64,000 nt of DNA from Thermogemmatispora carboxidivorans (GCF_000702505.1 NZ_JNIM01000001.1:3410001-3474000); one strand, 5' to 3'; numbered from the stretch's first letter, positions 19,215 through 28,113 are shown. A program made the numbers and translations. Notes: generated from the letters alone by a model not told the origin.

Positions 19215-19241
19215 GAGAACTTGTCCTGCAGGCAAGTTTTC
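19215..19241. repeat. Palindrome in the nrdJ leader
   Basis: AACTTG-T-CCTGCAGG-CAAGTT at 19218-19238, extendable to 9-bp arms with one mismatch. It lies about 30-55 nt inside the predicted nrdJ transcript, so it may be an operator or an RNA hairpin. Confidence 0.5.
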
Positions 19242-19275
19242 AGCTATGATTTCCCCGGTCGACCTTCCTCGGGAC

Positions 19276-19304
19276 AGTATACTCGGAAACCTCCCCGATT
19301 ACAA
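19276..19304 (-). promoter_or_regulatory. nrdJ promoter
   Basis: Minus strand TTGTAA (19299-19304), exactly 17 bp, TATACT (19276-19281). The predicted leader is about 200 nt. Confidence 0.65.
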
Positions 19305-19517
19305 GCCTTTGGCCACAAGATATTGAGATTCTCCCATTCTCAGGCACAACATATTGAGAGATGTTGAGACGTGGTATGATAAGGGGGGGGTGGCAGGTCA
19401 GCCAGTGAGCCAGTCAGTAGCCAGCCAGCTCACCTGGATCAGCTGGGGAAACTCCCTGCCTGGTTGATTGAGCGGACCGGACCACCTAATGCTTGTTCTG
19501 GAGGATTTGACGGCATC

Positions 19518-20759
19518 ATGCGGGCAGAGATTATTTCTTGCGGCACCGAGCTGTTGCTGGGCCAGATCACCGATACCAACGCCACTTACCTGGCACAAAG
19601 CCTGAGCGGGCTAGGGATCGACCTCTATTTTGTCTCCCAGGTCGGGGATAACCTGGAGCGTATCGTTGAGACGCTGCGCCGGGCCTGGGAACGCTCTGAA
19701 TTGATCATCATGACTGGCGGTCTTGGACCCACCGAGGACGACCTGACGCGCGAGGCGATCAGCACGCTGTTGGGGGAGCACATGCAGGTTGATCCAAGCC
19801 TGGAGGCCGAGCTGCGCGCCTGGTTCGCTGCCCGCGGCGTTCAGATGCCTGAGCGCAATGTCAAGCAGGCCACCCTTATTCCTTCGGCACGCCCGCTGCC
19901 GAATCCATTAGGAACAGCGCCCGGCTGGTGGGTCGAGAAGGCGGGCCGCATCATCGTCGCTATGCCAGGAGTACCGCGCGAGATGTATCGGATGTGGGAG
20001 GCCGAGGCGATCCCGCGCCTGAGTCCCTATACTGGGGGCCTGATCTTCACACGCATTCTGCGCGTCATCGGCCTGGGAGAGTCGACGGTTGAGCAGCGCC
20101 TGGAGCCTTTCATTCATGCGAGCAATCCGACGGTAGCCACCTACGCCAAGAGCGATGCCGTGGATGTGCGCGTGACTGCCAAGGCGGCCAGCCACAAGGA
20201 GGCCGAGCGCCTGGTCAGTGAAACTGAGGCGCGCATTCGCGAGGTGCTTGGCAACTACATTTTCGGGGTCGACAAGGAGACGCTCCCAAGCGTGGTCGGA
20301 ACCATGCTGGCCCAACGCGGTCAGACGCTGGCGGTGATGGAGAGCTTCACCGGGGGATTGCTCTCCAGCCTGATCACGGATATACCCGGCAGCTCGCGCT
20401 ATTTCCGCGGTGGACTGGTAGCCTACAGTCGCGCTGTCGCTCAGGAGATGGGCCTCTCCCCTGAGCCAGTCGAACGAGCCGGCCTGGTCAGCGAGGAGAC
20501 GGCACGCGCTATGGCTCAGCTCGCCCGCCAGCGTCTGGCTGCCGACTACGGTCTTGGCATCACCGGCGTGGCCGGCCCAGAGCCGTTCGAGCAGCAACCG
20601 GCGGGGACCCTGTTTCTGGCGATCGCCGGACCGACCGGCGTGGTGACTTCCAGCGGCAGCGGCTGGCGCGGCAACCGGGAGGACCAGAAGTACCGCTCCG
20701 CTCTCGCCGCCCTGAATCTGCTTCGCCTCCATCTGTTGGGCTTGAAGAAGGCCCAATAG
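19518..20759 (+). CDS. cinA: CinA-like protein (MoCF domain + NMN-deamidase-like domain)
   Basis: 413 residues. The N-terminal domain is the MoaB/MogA-like COG1058 domain (MRAEIISCGTELLLGQ, TGGLGPTEDDLTREAIS), which in CinA proteins has ADP-ribose pyrophosphatase activity. The C-terminal CinA domain (VMESFTGGLLSSLITDIPGS) in the family hydrolyses nicotinamide mononucleotide to nicotinate mononucleotide for NAD salvage. The usual cysteine of ESCTGG is Phe here. The lysine normally following the YSN block (YSNEAK) seems replaced (YSRAVAQ), so deamidase activity is uncertain. The start at the conserved MRAEIIS is chosen; GGAGG lies 13 nt upstream, and the open frame begins at 19464. Confidence 0.9.
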   Translation: MRAEIISCGTELLLGQITDTNATYLAQSLSGLGIDLYFVSQVGDNLERIVETLRRAWERSELIIMTGGLGPTEDDLTREAISTLLGEHMQVDPSLEAELRAWFAARGVQMPERNVKQATLIPSARPLPNPLGTAPGWWVEKAGRIIVAMPGVPREMYRMWEAEAIPRLSPYTGGLIFTRILRVIGLGESTVEQRLEPFIHASNPTVATYAKSDAVDVRVTAKAASHKEAERLVSETEARIREVLGNYIFGVDKETLPSVVGTMLAQRGQTLAVMESFTGGLLSSLITDIPGSSRYFRGGLVAYSRAVAQEMGLSPEPVERAGLVSEETARAMAQLARQRLAADYGLGITGVAGPEPFEQQPAGTLFLAIAGPTGVVTSSGSGWRGNREDQKYRSALAALNLLRLHLLGLKKAQ

Positions 20760-21018
20760 CAGCGCCCGGCTGGGTAGATTGCCATCCCGGTAATCGTCAG
20801 CCGCCGGTCAGTTTGGGCTGTTGGCCCCTTGCCAGAAGACCAGCCTGAGTGCTATCATTACCACGCCCTGCACGCGCGCTCAGAGCATGGTAGGCTGCAG
20901 GCCAGTCTCAGCCTACTGGCGCAGGTCGCGAGCGCCGCAGGGACCACCCTTCGCGACTTCCTCCGGCTTGGGGCCAAGATAAACGGCACCTTGCTAGCTG
21001 AACTGATGCTGGTGCGCT

Positions 21019-22353
21019 ATGGAGAGATCTGGCCAGAAGATAACGGAGCTGCAGAGAAAGGACCGCGCCGCCCGCAGGAAACCGGCGCGGTCCCGTTTTC
21101 CTTTCCGTCTGAGCCGCTCATCGCCGTTGATCCGACTGCTGGCCGTGCTCGGTCCAGGTCTGATCGCGGCCAATGCGGGCAATGACGCCGGGGGTATTGC
21201 TACCTACTCGGCTGCCGGGGCTAACTATGGCTACAACCTGCTGTGGGCCCTCTTCATTAGCAGCTTTTTTGTGGCTGTGATTCAGGAGATGTGCGCTCGC
21301 ATGGGCGCGGTGACCGGCAAGGGACTGGCCGATCTGATTCGCGAGGAGTTCGGGGTGCGCTGGACAGCGCTCGCCATGCTGGCGCTGCTGATTGCAAACA
21401 CGGGGATTACGATTTCGGAGTTTCTCGGCATCGGCGCCAGTGTGCAGGTGCTGGCTCAGGACGTGCATACGCCTTGGATCTATGTGACCGTGCCAGTCTG
21501 TGGGCTGGCGCTCTGGTGGCTGGTGATTAAAGGCTCCTATCGGCGGGTGGAGAAGGTCTTTATTGCGATGTCTCTCGGCTTCCTCTCTTACATCCCCGCT
21601 GCCTTCGTCGCCCATCCCGATTGGGGAGCCATCGGCCACCAAAGCGTCGTTCCCGCTTTCCAGCTGGATAGTGACTACCTGCTGACAGCGGCGGCCCTGG
21701 TGGGTACCACTATCAGCCCCTATATGCTCTTCTATGTGCAGTCCGCTGTTGCCGACAAGGGCATCCATGCTGGCGAGTACATTTATGAGCAGATCGACGT
21801 CTATAGCGGGACACTCTTCGCGACGCTTATTTCTTTCTTTATCGTTGTGGCTACGGGGGCGACGCTTTTTGTCTCCCATCACCCGGCAAGCACAGCGCTG
21901 GATGCAGCCTTCGCTCTGCGCAGCCTGGCCGGCCCCTATGCCTCGCTCCTCTTCAGCATTGGCCTCTTCGGCGCTTCACTGCTGGCGGCAGCTGTTCTGC
22001 CTCTCTCAACAGCCTACGCTATTTGCGAAGCCTTCGGCTTTGAGCGCAGCCTCTCACGCAGCTTCCGTGAGGCGCCAGTCTTTCAGGGCCTCTTTACAGC
22101 CCTGATCGTGCTGGGGGTCCTGGTGACGCTGATTCCAGGGCTGCCCATCTTCCAGGTGCTGATTGTGCTCCAGGATATCAATACGGCCATGCTGCCGATT
22201 ATCCTGGTCTTCATTATTCTGCTGGTCAACAATCGCCGCCTGATGGGGAAACACAAAAATTCACTGCTCTTCAATATCTTCGGCTGGGCCACCGTTCTCT
22301 TTGTCTCTATCCTGACCCTGGTCTTGCTGGTCGTCAATCTCTTGCACTCCTGA
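21019..22353 (+). CDS. NRAMP-related divalent metal transporter
   Basis: 444 residues with about 11 transmembrane helices and the SLC11/NRAMP fold. The first helix reads NAGNDAGGIATYSAAGA where classical NRAMPs have DPGN. The sixth reads TTISPYMLFYVQS where classical NRAMPs have MPHN with the metal-binding methionine. These changes resemble NRAMP-related magnesium transporters (NRMT), so Mg2+ (or Mn2+) import is more likely than Fe2+ import; this is an inference from memory of the family. The first 35 residues are basic and cytosolic. No good ribosome binding site precedes the ATG at 21019, and an in-frame stop at 21004 excludes a longer form. Confidence 0.85.
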   Translation: MERSGQKITELQRKDRAARRKPARSRFPFRLSRSSPLIRLLAVLGPGLIAANAGNDAGGIATYSAAGANYGYNLLWALFISSFFVAVIQEMCARMGAVTGKGLADLIREEFGVRWTALAMLALLIANTGITISEFLGIGASVQVLAQDVHTPWIYVTVPVCGLALWWLVIKGSYRRVEKVFIAMSLGFLSYIPAAFVAHPDWGAIGHQSVVPAFQLDSDYLLTAAALVGTTISPYMLFYVQSAVADKGIHAGEYIYEQIDVYSGTLFATLISFFIVVATGATLFVSHHPASTALDAAFALRSLAGPYASLLFSIGLFGASLLAAAVLPLSTAYAICEAFGFERSLSRSFREAPVFQGLFTALIVLGVLVTLIPGLPIFQVLIVLQDINTAMLPIILVFIILLVNNRRLMGKHKNSLLFNIFGWATVLFVSILTLVLLVVNLLHS

Positions 22354-22501
22354 GAGCTGGATCAAGCAAGCAAGCAAGAGAAGCAAGACGCTCACCCTCC
22401 CCTCTATCACTGCCAGCACTCTCACGCACTTGGCCTGGCCGACCCACTGCGCCCCCTCCTTTGTCTCCAAAGATCGATGACCCTCTGGCAAACAAGCTTT
22501 T

Positions 22502-22530
22502 TTGGCCGACATGTGCTAGAATAGTATTAC
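22502..22530 (+). promoter_or_regulatory. Possible promoter of the M50 protease gene
   Basis: TTGGCC (22502-22507), 17 bp, TATTAC (22525-22530); a second -10-like TAGAAT lies within the spacer. About 40 bp before the start codon. Confidence 0.4.
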
Positions 22531-22568
22531 ATTAGTGCGGCAAGAAAAGGAGGAGAGAGGCCCGAAGC

Positions 22569-23630
22569 ATGGAGCGAGATCCAGGCCATGCCTATAGCAA
22601 CACAGCCCAGGGCGATCGCAACGAGCCACCTGCCTCGCTCGAAAAGACGCTTGATTATACGCATCCCGACTTCTACCGCCCCTCATCCGATTGGTACTCC
22701 GATCCTGCTCCTGCTGCAACAGCAGGTCAGGCAGAGTTGCAGCCGTATCGTAGCCCGGCGGATGTGGCACGCTATACCTCTGACGCGGTTCATCATAGCC
22801 AGGGTGAGGAGACTCTGGCAGGAACGGCACAAAAAGGCTCATCTACCACGAGCATCAAGGGGAAGAAGGGATTGGCTGGCCTGGGCGGCAGTCTGGCAGC
22901 ACTGCTGGCTCTGCTCCTGAAGTTTCAATGGCTCGGCTGGCTACTGAAATTCGGCTGGGCAGGCATCTCAGCGCTCGTCTCGCTGGCTTTTTACGCCATG
23001 ATCTTCGGCTGGGCCTTCGGCCTGGGAATCGTGGTGCTGCTCTTCATACATGAGCTGGGACATGCCATCGTCATTAAGGCCAAAGGCATCCCTCTAGGGG
23101 GCATGATCTTCATCCCTTTGCTGGGGGCCGCGGTGCTGATGAAACGTCATCCGCAGAATGCTCGCGACGATGCTGAGATTGGCATTGCTGGCCCACTGGC
23201 TGGCGCGCTTGGTTCCGCTGTCTGTCTGTTGCTGGCCTGGCTCCATCCGGCAGGCGTCTGGGCTCCGCTGGCCTACTTTGGTTTCTTTATCAACCTGTTG
23301 AATTTGATCCCTGCCCCAATGCTGGATGGCGGGCGCATCATGGGAGCAATCGATCGCCGCCTCTCTCTGATTGGCCTGCTGCTCTTGCTGGCTTATCAGA
23401 TCTGGCTCTGGATCAATGGCGACTTCTCCCCCTGGCTATTTTTCTTGCTGGCCATCAGCGCCGTGGCGCTCTGGATACAGCACAGCGAAGATGCCCTCCA
23501 TCCGCACCATTACTACGATGTCCCCCTGCGCTTTCGCATCGCCATAGCAGTAGCCTACTTCGGGCTGATTATCCTGCTCTCGCTCGCTATGTCGCTGGCG
23601 CGCAGCCTGATCATCCCCTATAGCCTCTAA
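22569..23630 (+). CDS. M50 family (site-2 protease-like) membrane metalloprotease
   Basis: 353 residues. About 100 polar, probably disordered residues precede a membrane domain. The zinc motif HELGH (161-165) sits in a helix after FGLGIVVLLFI. The third ligand region NLIPAPMLDGGR (245-256) is the NxxPxxxLDGG motif of S2P enzymes. Such proteases cut transmembrane substrates, for instance anti-sigma factors. No PDZ domain is seen, as in the shorter M50 group. A strong AGGAGGAGAGAGG precedes the ATG. Its substrate is unknown; no sigma or anti-sigma gene is adjacent. Confidence 0.88.
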   Translation: MERDPGHAYSNTAQGDRNEPPASLEKTLDYTHPDFYRPSSDWYSDPAPAATAGQAELQPYRSPADVARYTSDAVHHSQGEETLAGTAQKGSSTTSIKGKKGLAGLGGSLAALLALLLKFQWLGWLLKFGWAGISALVSLAFYAMIFGWAFGLGIVVLLFIHELGHAIVIKAKGIPLGGMIFIPLLGAAVLMKRHPQNARDDAEIGIAGPLAGALGSAVCLLLAWLHPAGVWAPLAYFGFFINLLNLIPAPMLDGGRIMGAIDRRLSLIGLLLLLAYQIWLWINGDFSPWLFFLLAISAVALWIQHSEDALHPHHYYDVPLRFRIAIAVAYFGLIILLSLAMSLARSLIIPYSL

Positions 23631-23643
23631 TCTTTCTTCCTCC

Positions 23644-23664
23644 CTCTCTCTCTCTCTCTCTCTC
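23644..23664. repeat. CT dinucleotide run
   Basis: Ten uninterrupted CT repeats plus C just after the M50 gene stop codon. Confidence 0.9.
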
Positions 23665-23696
23665 CCTCCACCCTTCCCCGCGAAAATAGGGTCCGC

Positions 23697-23909
23697 TCAG
23701 GACTTCGAAGGACGCGGTGGTAGAGGGCGGGTACTCCTCGACCCCTTGGGAACAGAAATGTCAGCCGCCCCCAGGCTGGTAACGAGGGAGAAGGAAGGGC
23801 ACAGGCAGGCATCACCGCTGCGGCGGGCTTTAGCTTGTTGCTCTTTCTTGAGCCGGCGCTCCAGGGCTACAATCTTCTCGCTGGCCTGTTCGTGAGAAAG
23901 CTGCTCCAT
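23697..23909 (-). CDS. Small protein, unknown (possible)
   Basis: A 70-codon frame. The ATG at 23909 has a near-perfect AAGGAGG 7 nt upstream. The first 35 residues (SEKIVALERRLKKEQQAKAR) are charged and helical, coiled-coil like; the rest is Ser/Pro/Arg-rich and ends RPLPPRPSKS. The strong ribosome binding site is the main support. No family recognised. It lies between the convergent M50 gene and the dehydrogenase gene. Confidence 0.4.
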   Translation of the reverse strand: MEQLSHEQASEKIVALERRLKKEQQAKARRSGDACLCPSFSLVTSLGAADISVPKGSRSTRPLPPRPSKS

Positions 23910-24086
23910 CGTGGTTCCTCCTTTTTTCTGCTCTATTCTGCCCGGCCATCGTGCCTGCACCCGGCTCCCCCAGAACTGAGAGCAGATCGCGCAGGTAGAG
24001 GATAAGCCTGACCTGCTGGCCGTCCGTCGCGGCGGGTGAGTGGTGATCCGCGCTCGACCTGGACGGCCTGGCACCCATTACTTTTT

Positions 24087-25013
24087 TTATTTGGCTTGCT
24101 CCTGGTTGGCAGCTGCGCGGCTACGCACTTCCACGCCAGCCAGCCGCTCTAAGACCTTGAGCAAAGCGGTATAGTCTTGGCGGCCATAGCCCTCGGCGCG
24201 AGCCATCTCATAAAGCTGGCGGGTCAGCCCTGCTAATGGCAGAGGTGTCTGATACTGCGCCCCCAGCTCCAGAGCAAGAGTGAGATCCTTCTGCAAGAGA
24301 TCGGTCATGAAACCGGGCTGGAAGCTGCCAGTAAAAGCACGCATGGGAAATTGATTGGCCAGCTGCCAGTTGGCACCCGTGCTGACACTGATAATGTTCG
24401 CCATCAGCTCTACATCGGCGCCGGCCTTGACTCCCAGCACCAGGGCCTCGGCGGTGGCCGCCGCAATAACGCCGGCCAGGAGATTGTTGACGAGCTTGAC
24501 GACTTCGCCAGCCCCCGAGGGACCGACATAGAAGATGCGCTCGGCTTTCCCCATCGCTTCGAGCAACGGACGGACTTGCTCGAAAATGGCCCGCTCGCCC
24601 CCAACCATAATGGCCAGCGTGCCAGCGATCGCTCCCTGCGAGCCTCCGCTCACTGGCGCATCCAGGAAATATACTCCACGCTCGGCAGCGAGCTGGGACA
24701 GGCGACGGCTCGTTGCCGGCGCAATAGTGCTCATATCGATGATGACCAGGCCCTGTCGCGCCCCCTCTAGAATACCATCGGGACCAGTGACCAGCTGCTC
24801 AACATCCTGTGAGGTGGGAACCATCGTGATGACGACTTCGACTCCAGCAGCCAGCTCGCGTGGCGATGGGACCAGTCTGGCCCCCGCCTGGAGCACTTCC
24901 TGGACACCAGGCTTCTCAGGATGACGCGCATAGACCGCGACTTCATGTCCGGCTTTGAGCAGGTTGAGCGTCATCGGACGCCCCATTGTCCCGATCCCAA
25001 TGAAGCCGACCTT
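24087..25013 (-). CDS. 3-hydroxyisobutyrate dehydrogenase family protein
   Basis: 308 residues of the beta-hydroxyacid dehydrogenase family. The N-terminal NAD(P) fold reads VGFIGIGTMGRPMTLNLLKAGH. The substrate motif is DAPVSGGSQGAIAGTLAIMVGG, and the catalytic lysine sits in GAGEVVKLVNNLLAG. Members oxidise 3-hydroxyisobutyrate (valine breakdown) or reduce tartronate semialdehyde. Its place downstream of acyl-CoA degradation genes favours the former. The in-frame GTG at 25028 is too close to AAGGA; the conserved MKVGFIG at 25013 is chosen. It could be the last gene of the minus-strand catabolic operon, 140 bp after the carboxylase. Confidence 0.9.
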   Translation of the reverse strand, partial: KVGFIGIGTMGRPMTLNLLKAGHEVAVYARHPEKPGVQEVLQAGARLVPSPRELAAGVEVVITMVPTSQDVEQLVTGPDGILEGARQGLVIIDMSTIAPATSRRLSQLAAERGVYFLDAPVSGGSQGAIAGTLAIMVGGERAIFEQVRPLLEAMGKAERIFYVGPSGAGEVVKLVNNLLAGVIAAATAEALVLGVKAGADVELMANIISVSTGANWQLANQFPMRAFTGSFQPGFMTDLLQKDLTLALELGAQYQTPLPLAGLTRQLYEMARAEGYGRQDYTALLKVLERLAGVEVRSRAAANQEQAK

Positions 25014-25152
25014 CATTGTAACTATCACGTCCTTTCTTCGCCAATCGATACAGCGCTGGCTGCGCTCCCTGGCGCTCTCTTCCGACCCACGCCCCGCTCG
25101 AGCTGCATCGCGCCATTCGCTGCTCCGAGGCCCTTCCTTCCTTCTTTTTGCC

Positions 25153-27180
25153 TCATGCCTCCGAGGTCGTCGCCAGGGCCGCCTCGCTCTGGCCCACTTC
25201 TACCTCGACAACAACAGCTCCGCCCTGGACAACATCGCCCTCACGATAATGGATGCGTCGGACAACGCCATCATAGGGAGCAGCGATGACGTGCTCCATC
25301 TTCATGGCACTGAGAATGACCAGGGCCTGACGCTGCTTGACAGCCTCTCCCTCGCTGACCTGCACTTTGACAATGGTGCCAGCCATTGGGGCCGTCAGGC
25401 TCTGGCCGCCACGCTGGCCACTTCCCCGCAGGCTGCTCTCAATAGCCGGTGGCTGAGGTCGCTGCAGGCAATAGAGTCTTCCCCGCAGCATGACCTGCGT
25501 CTCTCCGGCCAGCCGTAAAAACTGGACACGCTCGCGGCGCGCCCCAGCCTGCAGGGAGAGCGCCCCATCTAGCGCCAGCTGCGGCAGTATTTCCTCCGGC
25601 TCGCCCCCATCAACCTGGACGCGCCAGCTTCCACCCCTGCCAGGGAGGCGCTCAAGGCAAACCTGATGCTCTTCTCCCTCGTAGCGGTAGCGCAGCAGCT
25701 GCCCCCCACCACTCAGGCGCCAGGGACCAAGTCGCCGCCAGGGATTGCGCTCACCTCGCTCTTCGTTCACCACCTCGGCCAGAGCGGCGGCCTTCAAAGC
25801 TAAGGGCAATGCCGCCCGCTCCCGTAAGGTCCCCCGCTCAAGCAGTCCCTGCTCCTCCAAAAAGCTGGTGAAGGTCAGGCCCTCACGAAAGGCTGCGTTC
25901 TCAGTAATGGCGTGCAGCAAAGCGCTGTTGGTCTTGACCCCAAAGACCGCCAGCTCCTCCAGCAAGGTGCGCATGCGTGCGATGCTGGCGGCACGATCTT
26001 CACCATAGGTGATCAGCTTGGCCAGCATCGGATCATAGAATTGACTGACATCAGAGCCGCTTTCTACGCCGCTATCAATGCGCATACCAGGCCGCTGCGG
26101 GGCGAAAAAACGGAGCACAGGACCAGTAGAGGGGAGAAACTGCTGCTCGGGATCTTCCGCATAGAGGCGCATTTCAAGGGCATGGCCACGCGCTACCAGC
26201 TCCTCTTGATGCAGACGCAACGGTTCGCCAGCGGCGATGAGAATCTGCTGGCGCACCAGATCGAGGCCCATCACTAGCTCAGTGATCGGGTGCTCAACCT
26301 GCAAGCGCGTGTTCATCTCCAGAAAATAAAAGCGCTGATCGCAGTCAAGCAAGAACTCAAGCGTGCCAGCATTGACATAGCCTGCAGCGCGGGCAATACG
26401 TACGGCAGCCTCGCCCATGCGGGCGCGCAGAGCCGGTGTCAGGGCCGGCGACGGGCTTTCCTCGACAATTTTCTGATGGCGGCGCTGGATCGAACATTCG
26501 CGCTCACCCAGATGGACAACCTGACCGTAGGCGTCGGCCAGTATCTGGAACTCAATGTGACGAGGCCGCTCTAGCAAGCGCTCAAGAAAGACCGTGCCAT
26601 CGCCAAAGGCCGCCAGGGCCTCGCGCTGCGCCCCCTCCAGCTGGGCCGGGAAGTCTTCTAGCGAGCGCACCACGCGCATCCCCTTGCCCCCACCTCCAGC
26701 CGCCGCCTTAATCAAGAGCGGCACCCCGATGCGTTCCGCTTCCTGCAGCAAACGCGGCGGGTCTTGCTGGGGACCATCGTAGCCCGGCACAGTTGGTACC
26801 CCGACCTGCTGCGCTACCTGGCGCGCGGCAATCTTCGAGCCCATGAGACGCATGGCCGCAGCAGGGGGACCGATGAAGACCAGGCCAGCTTCTTGACAGG
26901 CCTCGGCGAAGGCTGGATTCTCCGAGAGGAAGCCATAGCCAGGGTGGATCGCTTCGGCTTCGGCCTGACGGGCCGCCGCAATGATAGCCTCGATGCGCAA
27001 ATAGCTCTCGCTGGCAGGCGCAGAGCCGATCGGATAGGCTTCGTCAGCCTCGTAGACATGCGGTGCCCGACGATCGGCATCTGAGTAGACGGCGACGGTA
27101 CGGATGCCCATTGCCCGACAGGTGGCCATGATGCGACGCGCGATCTCTCCTCGATTGGCGATCAAGATCTTCTTGAACAT
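25153..27180 (-). CDS. Acyl-CoA carboxylase biotin-containing alpha subunit (methylcrotonyl-CoA type)
   Basis: 675 residues: biotin carboxylase (MFKKILIANRGEIARRI start, ATP-grasp with GGGGKGMRVV, REREC-like GERECSIQRRHQK, EMNTRLQVEHPITE), a middle BT-type region, and a C-terminal biotinyl domain with SAMKMEH (Lys about 627). It carboxylates biotin with ATP and bicarbonate. The partner is probably the carboxyltransferase encoded at 29302-30909. The length and single-chain alpha layout fit 3-methylcrotonyl-CoA (leucine) or related carboxylases; geranyl- or propionyl-CoA cannot be excluded. The ATG is one base after the upstream enoyl-CoA hydratase stop (TAAAATG), so the two are translationally coupled. 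Confidence 0.93.
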   Translation of the reverse strand: MFKKILIANRGEIARRIMATCRAMGIRTVAVYSDADRRAPHVYEADEAYPIGSAPASESYLRIEAIIAAARQAEAEAIHPGYGFLSENPAFAEACQEAGLVFIGPPAAAMRLMGSKIAARQVAQQVGVPTVPGYDGPQQDPPRLLQEAERIGVPLLIKAAAGGGGKGMRVVRSLEDFPAQLEGAQREALAAFGDGTVFLERLLERPRHIEFQILADAYGQVVHLGERECSIQRRHQKIVEESPSPALTPALRARMGEAAVRIARAAGYVNAGTLEFLLDCDQRFYFLEMNTRLQVEHPITELVMGLDLVRQQILIAAGEPLRLHQEELVARGHALEMRLYAEDPEQQFLPSTGPVLRFFAPQRPGMRIDSGVESGSDVSQFYDPMLAKLITYGEDRAASIARMRTLLEELAVFGVKTNSALLHAITENAAFREGLTFTSFLEEQGLLERGTLRERAALPLALKAAALAEVVNEERGERNPWRRLGPWRLSGGGQLLRYRYEGEEHQVCLERLPGRGGSWRVQVDGGEPEEILPQLALDGALSLQAGARRERVQFLRLAGETQVMLRGRLYCLQRPQPPAIESSLRGSGQRGGQSLTAPMAGTIVKVQVSEGEAVKQRQALVILSAMKMEHVIAAPYDGVVRRIHYREGDVVQGGAVVVEVEVGQSEAALATTSEA

Positions 27181-27181
27181 T

Positions 27182-27973
27182 TTAGCTGACCACCCAGTTG
27201 GCTTTGCGCTTCTCCAGGAAGGCCCGCAGGCCCTCCTGTCCCTCGGGACTCGCCCGCAAGTCGGCAATCAGATTGGCAGTATAGTCGCGCGCCGCCTCGC
27301 GGCTCAGTTCCCCAACCTGCAGAGCCAACGCCTTGCAGGCCCGCAAGGCCCGCGGCCCACCGCGCAGCAGCTGATGCAGCGCCTGCTCTACCGCCGTATC
27401 CAGTTCCTGAGCAGCCACTACTACATGCACCAGCCCCAGCTCGCGCGCTCGCGCCGCTGTAAACTGTTCCCCCGTCACAAAGAGCGCCCGCGCCTGGCCC
27501 TCGCCGATCTTGCGCACCACGTAGGGGGCAATCACCGCCGGAGCGATGCCTAGACGCACCTCGCTAAAAGCAAAGCGCGCCGCCTCGACCGCGATCACCA
27601 GATCGCAGGCCGCAATCAGCCCCAAACCGCCGCCCATCGCCGTCCCATTGACGCGGGCCACCACCGGACAGGGGAACGTATTGATCGCCTCAAAGAGATC
27701 AGCTAAGCGCCAAGCCTCAGCCACATTCTCCTCACGGCTCAGCTTCACTGCCTGCTGCATCATCTTGATATCAGCTCCGGCACTAAAAGAGGCACCCGCA
27801 CCGGTCAGAACGACAGCATGTAGCCGCTCATCGTCGCGCAAAGCAGTGAAGGCAGTGCGTAGCTCTTCAATCAACTGTGCATTAAAAGCATTGTGGACTT
27901 CGGGGCGCTGCAGCGTCACCGTCGCGACCCGATTCTGAAAGCTGCGTTCAACACTGAGTAGGGTGTACTCCAT
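27182..27973 (-). CDS. Enoyl-CoA hydratase/isomerase family (methylglutaconyl-CoA hydratase candidate)
   Basis: 263 residues of the crotonase fold. It shows VLTGAGASFSAGADIKMM (oxyanion hole, CoA binding) and VARVNGTAMGGGLGLIAACDLVIA. The segment ARFAFSEVRLGIAPAVIAPYV carries the catalytic glutamate region (SEVRLGI). The coupling to a biotin carboxylase suggests hydration of 3-methylglutaconyl-CoA to HMG-CoA in leucine breakdown; crotonases are hard to assign by sequence. The ATG at 27973 follows AGGGA; the frame is open to 27991. Confidence 0.9.
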   Translation of the reverse strand: MEYTLLSVERSFQNRVATVTLQRPEVHNAFNAQLIEELRTAFTALRDDERLHAVVLTGAGASFSAGADIKMMQQAVKLSREENVAEAWRLADLFEAINTFPCPVVARVNGTAMGGGLGLIAACDLVIAVEAARFAFSEVRLGIAPAVIAPYVVRKIGEGQARALFVTGEQFTAARARELGLVHVVVAAQELDTAVEQALHQLLRGGPRALRACKALALQVGELSREAARDYTANLIADLRASPEGQEGLRAFLEKRKANWVVS

Positions 27974-28104
27974 TGTGACTATCCCTGACAAAGGCTCAGC
28001 TGCACATCAGGCGAAACCGCTCAGGCGGTCCGCCCGCCAGCACCCGGCCCCCAAGAGCAGGGAGCCTATAGCCGCCGCAGCTTCTCATTTGCTCATTGCT
28101 TTTT

Positions 28105-28113
28105 ATTATACCA
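28105..28113 (-). promoter_or_regulatory. Extended -10 promoter of the hydratase-carboxylase operon
   Basis: Minus strand TGGTATAAT: a perfect TATAAT (28105-28110) preceded by TGG, with no clear -35. About 130 nt before the hydratase start. Confidence 0.5.

Larger units (their letters stand above)
19062..19517. other. Divergent nrdJ/cinA regulatory region
   Basis: Holds the nrdJ promoter, the leader palindrome, and three direct repeats of TATTGAGA type (19321-19328, 19352-19359, and TGTTGAGA 19362-19369). A -10-like TATGAT (19375-19380) for cinA follows. Short open frames inside show no sign of coding. Confidence 0.5.

Noticed and set aside
24995..25152. Promoter or separate gene between the dehydrogenase and carboxylase
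   Set aside because: No hexamers with correct spacing and no coding frame; treated as an intra-operon gap.
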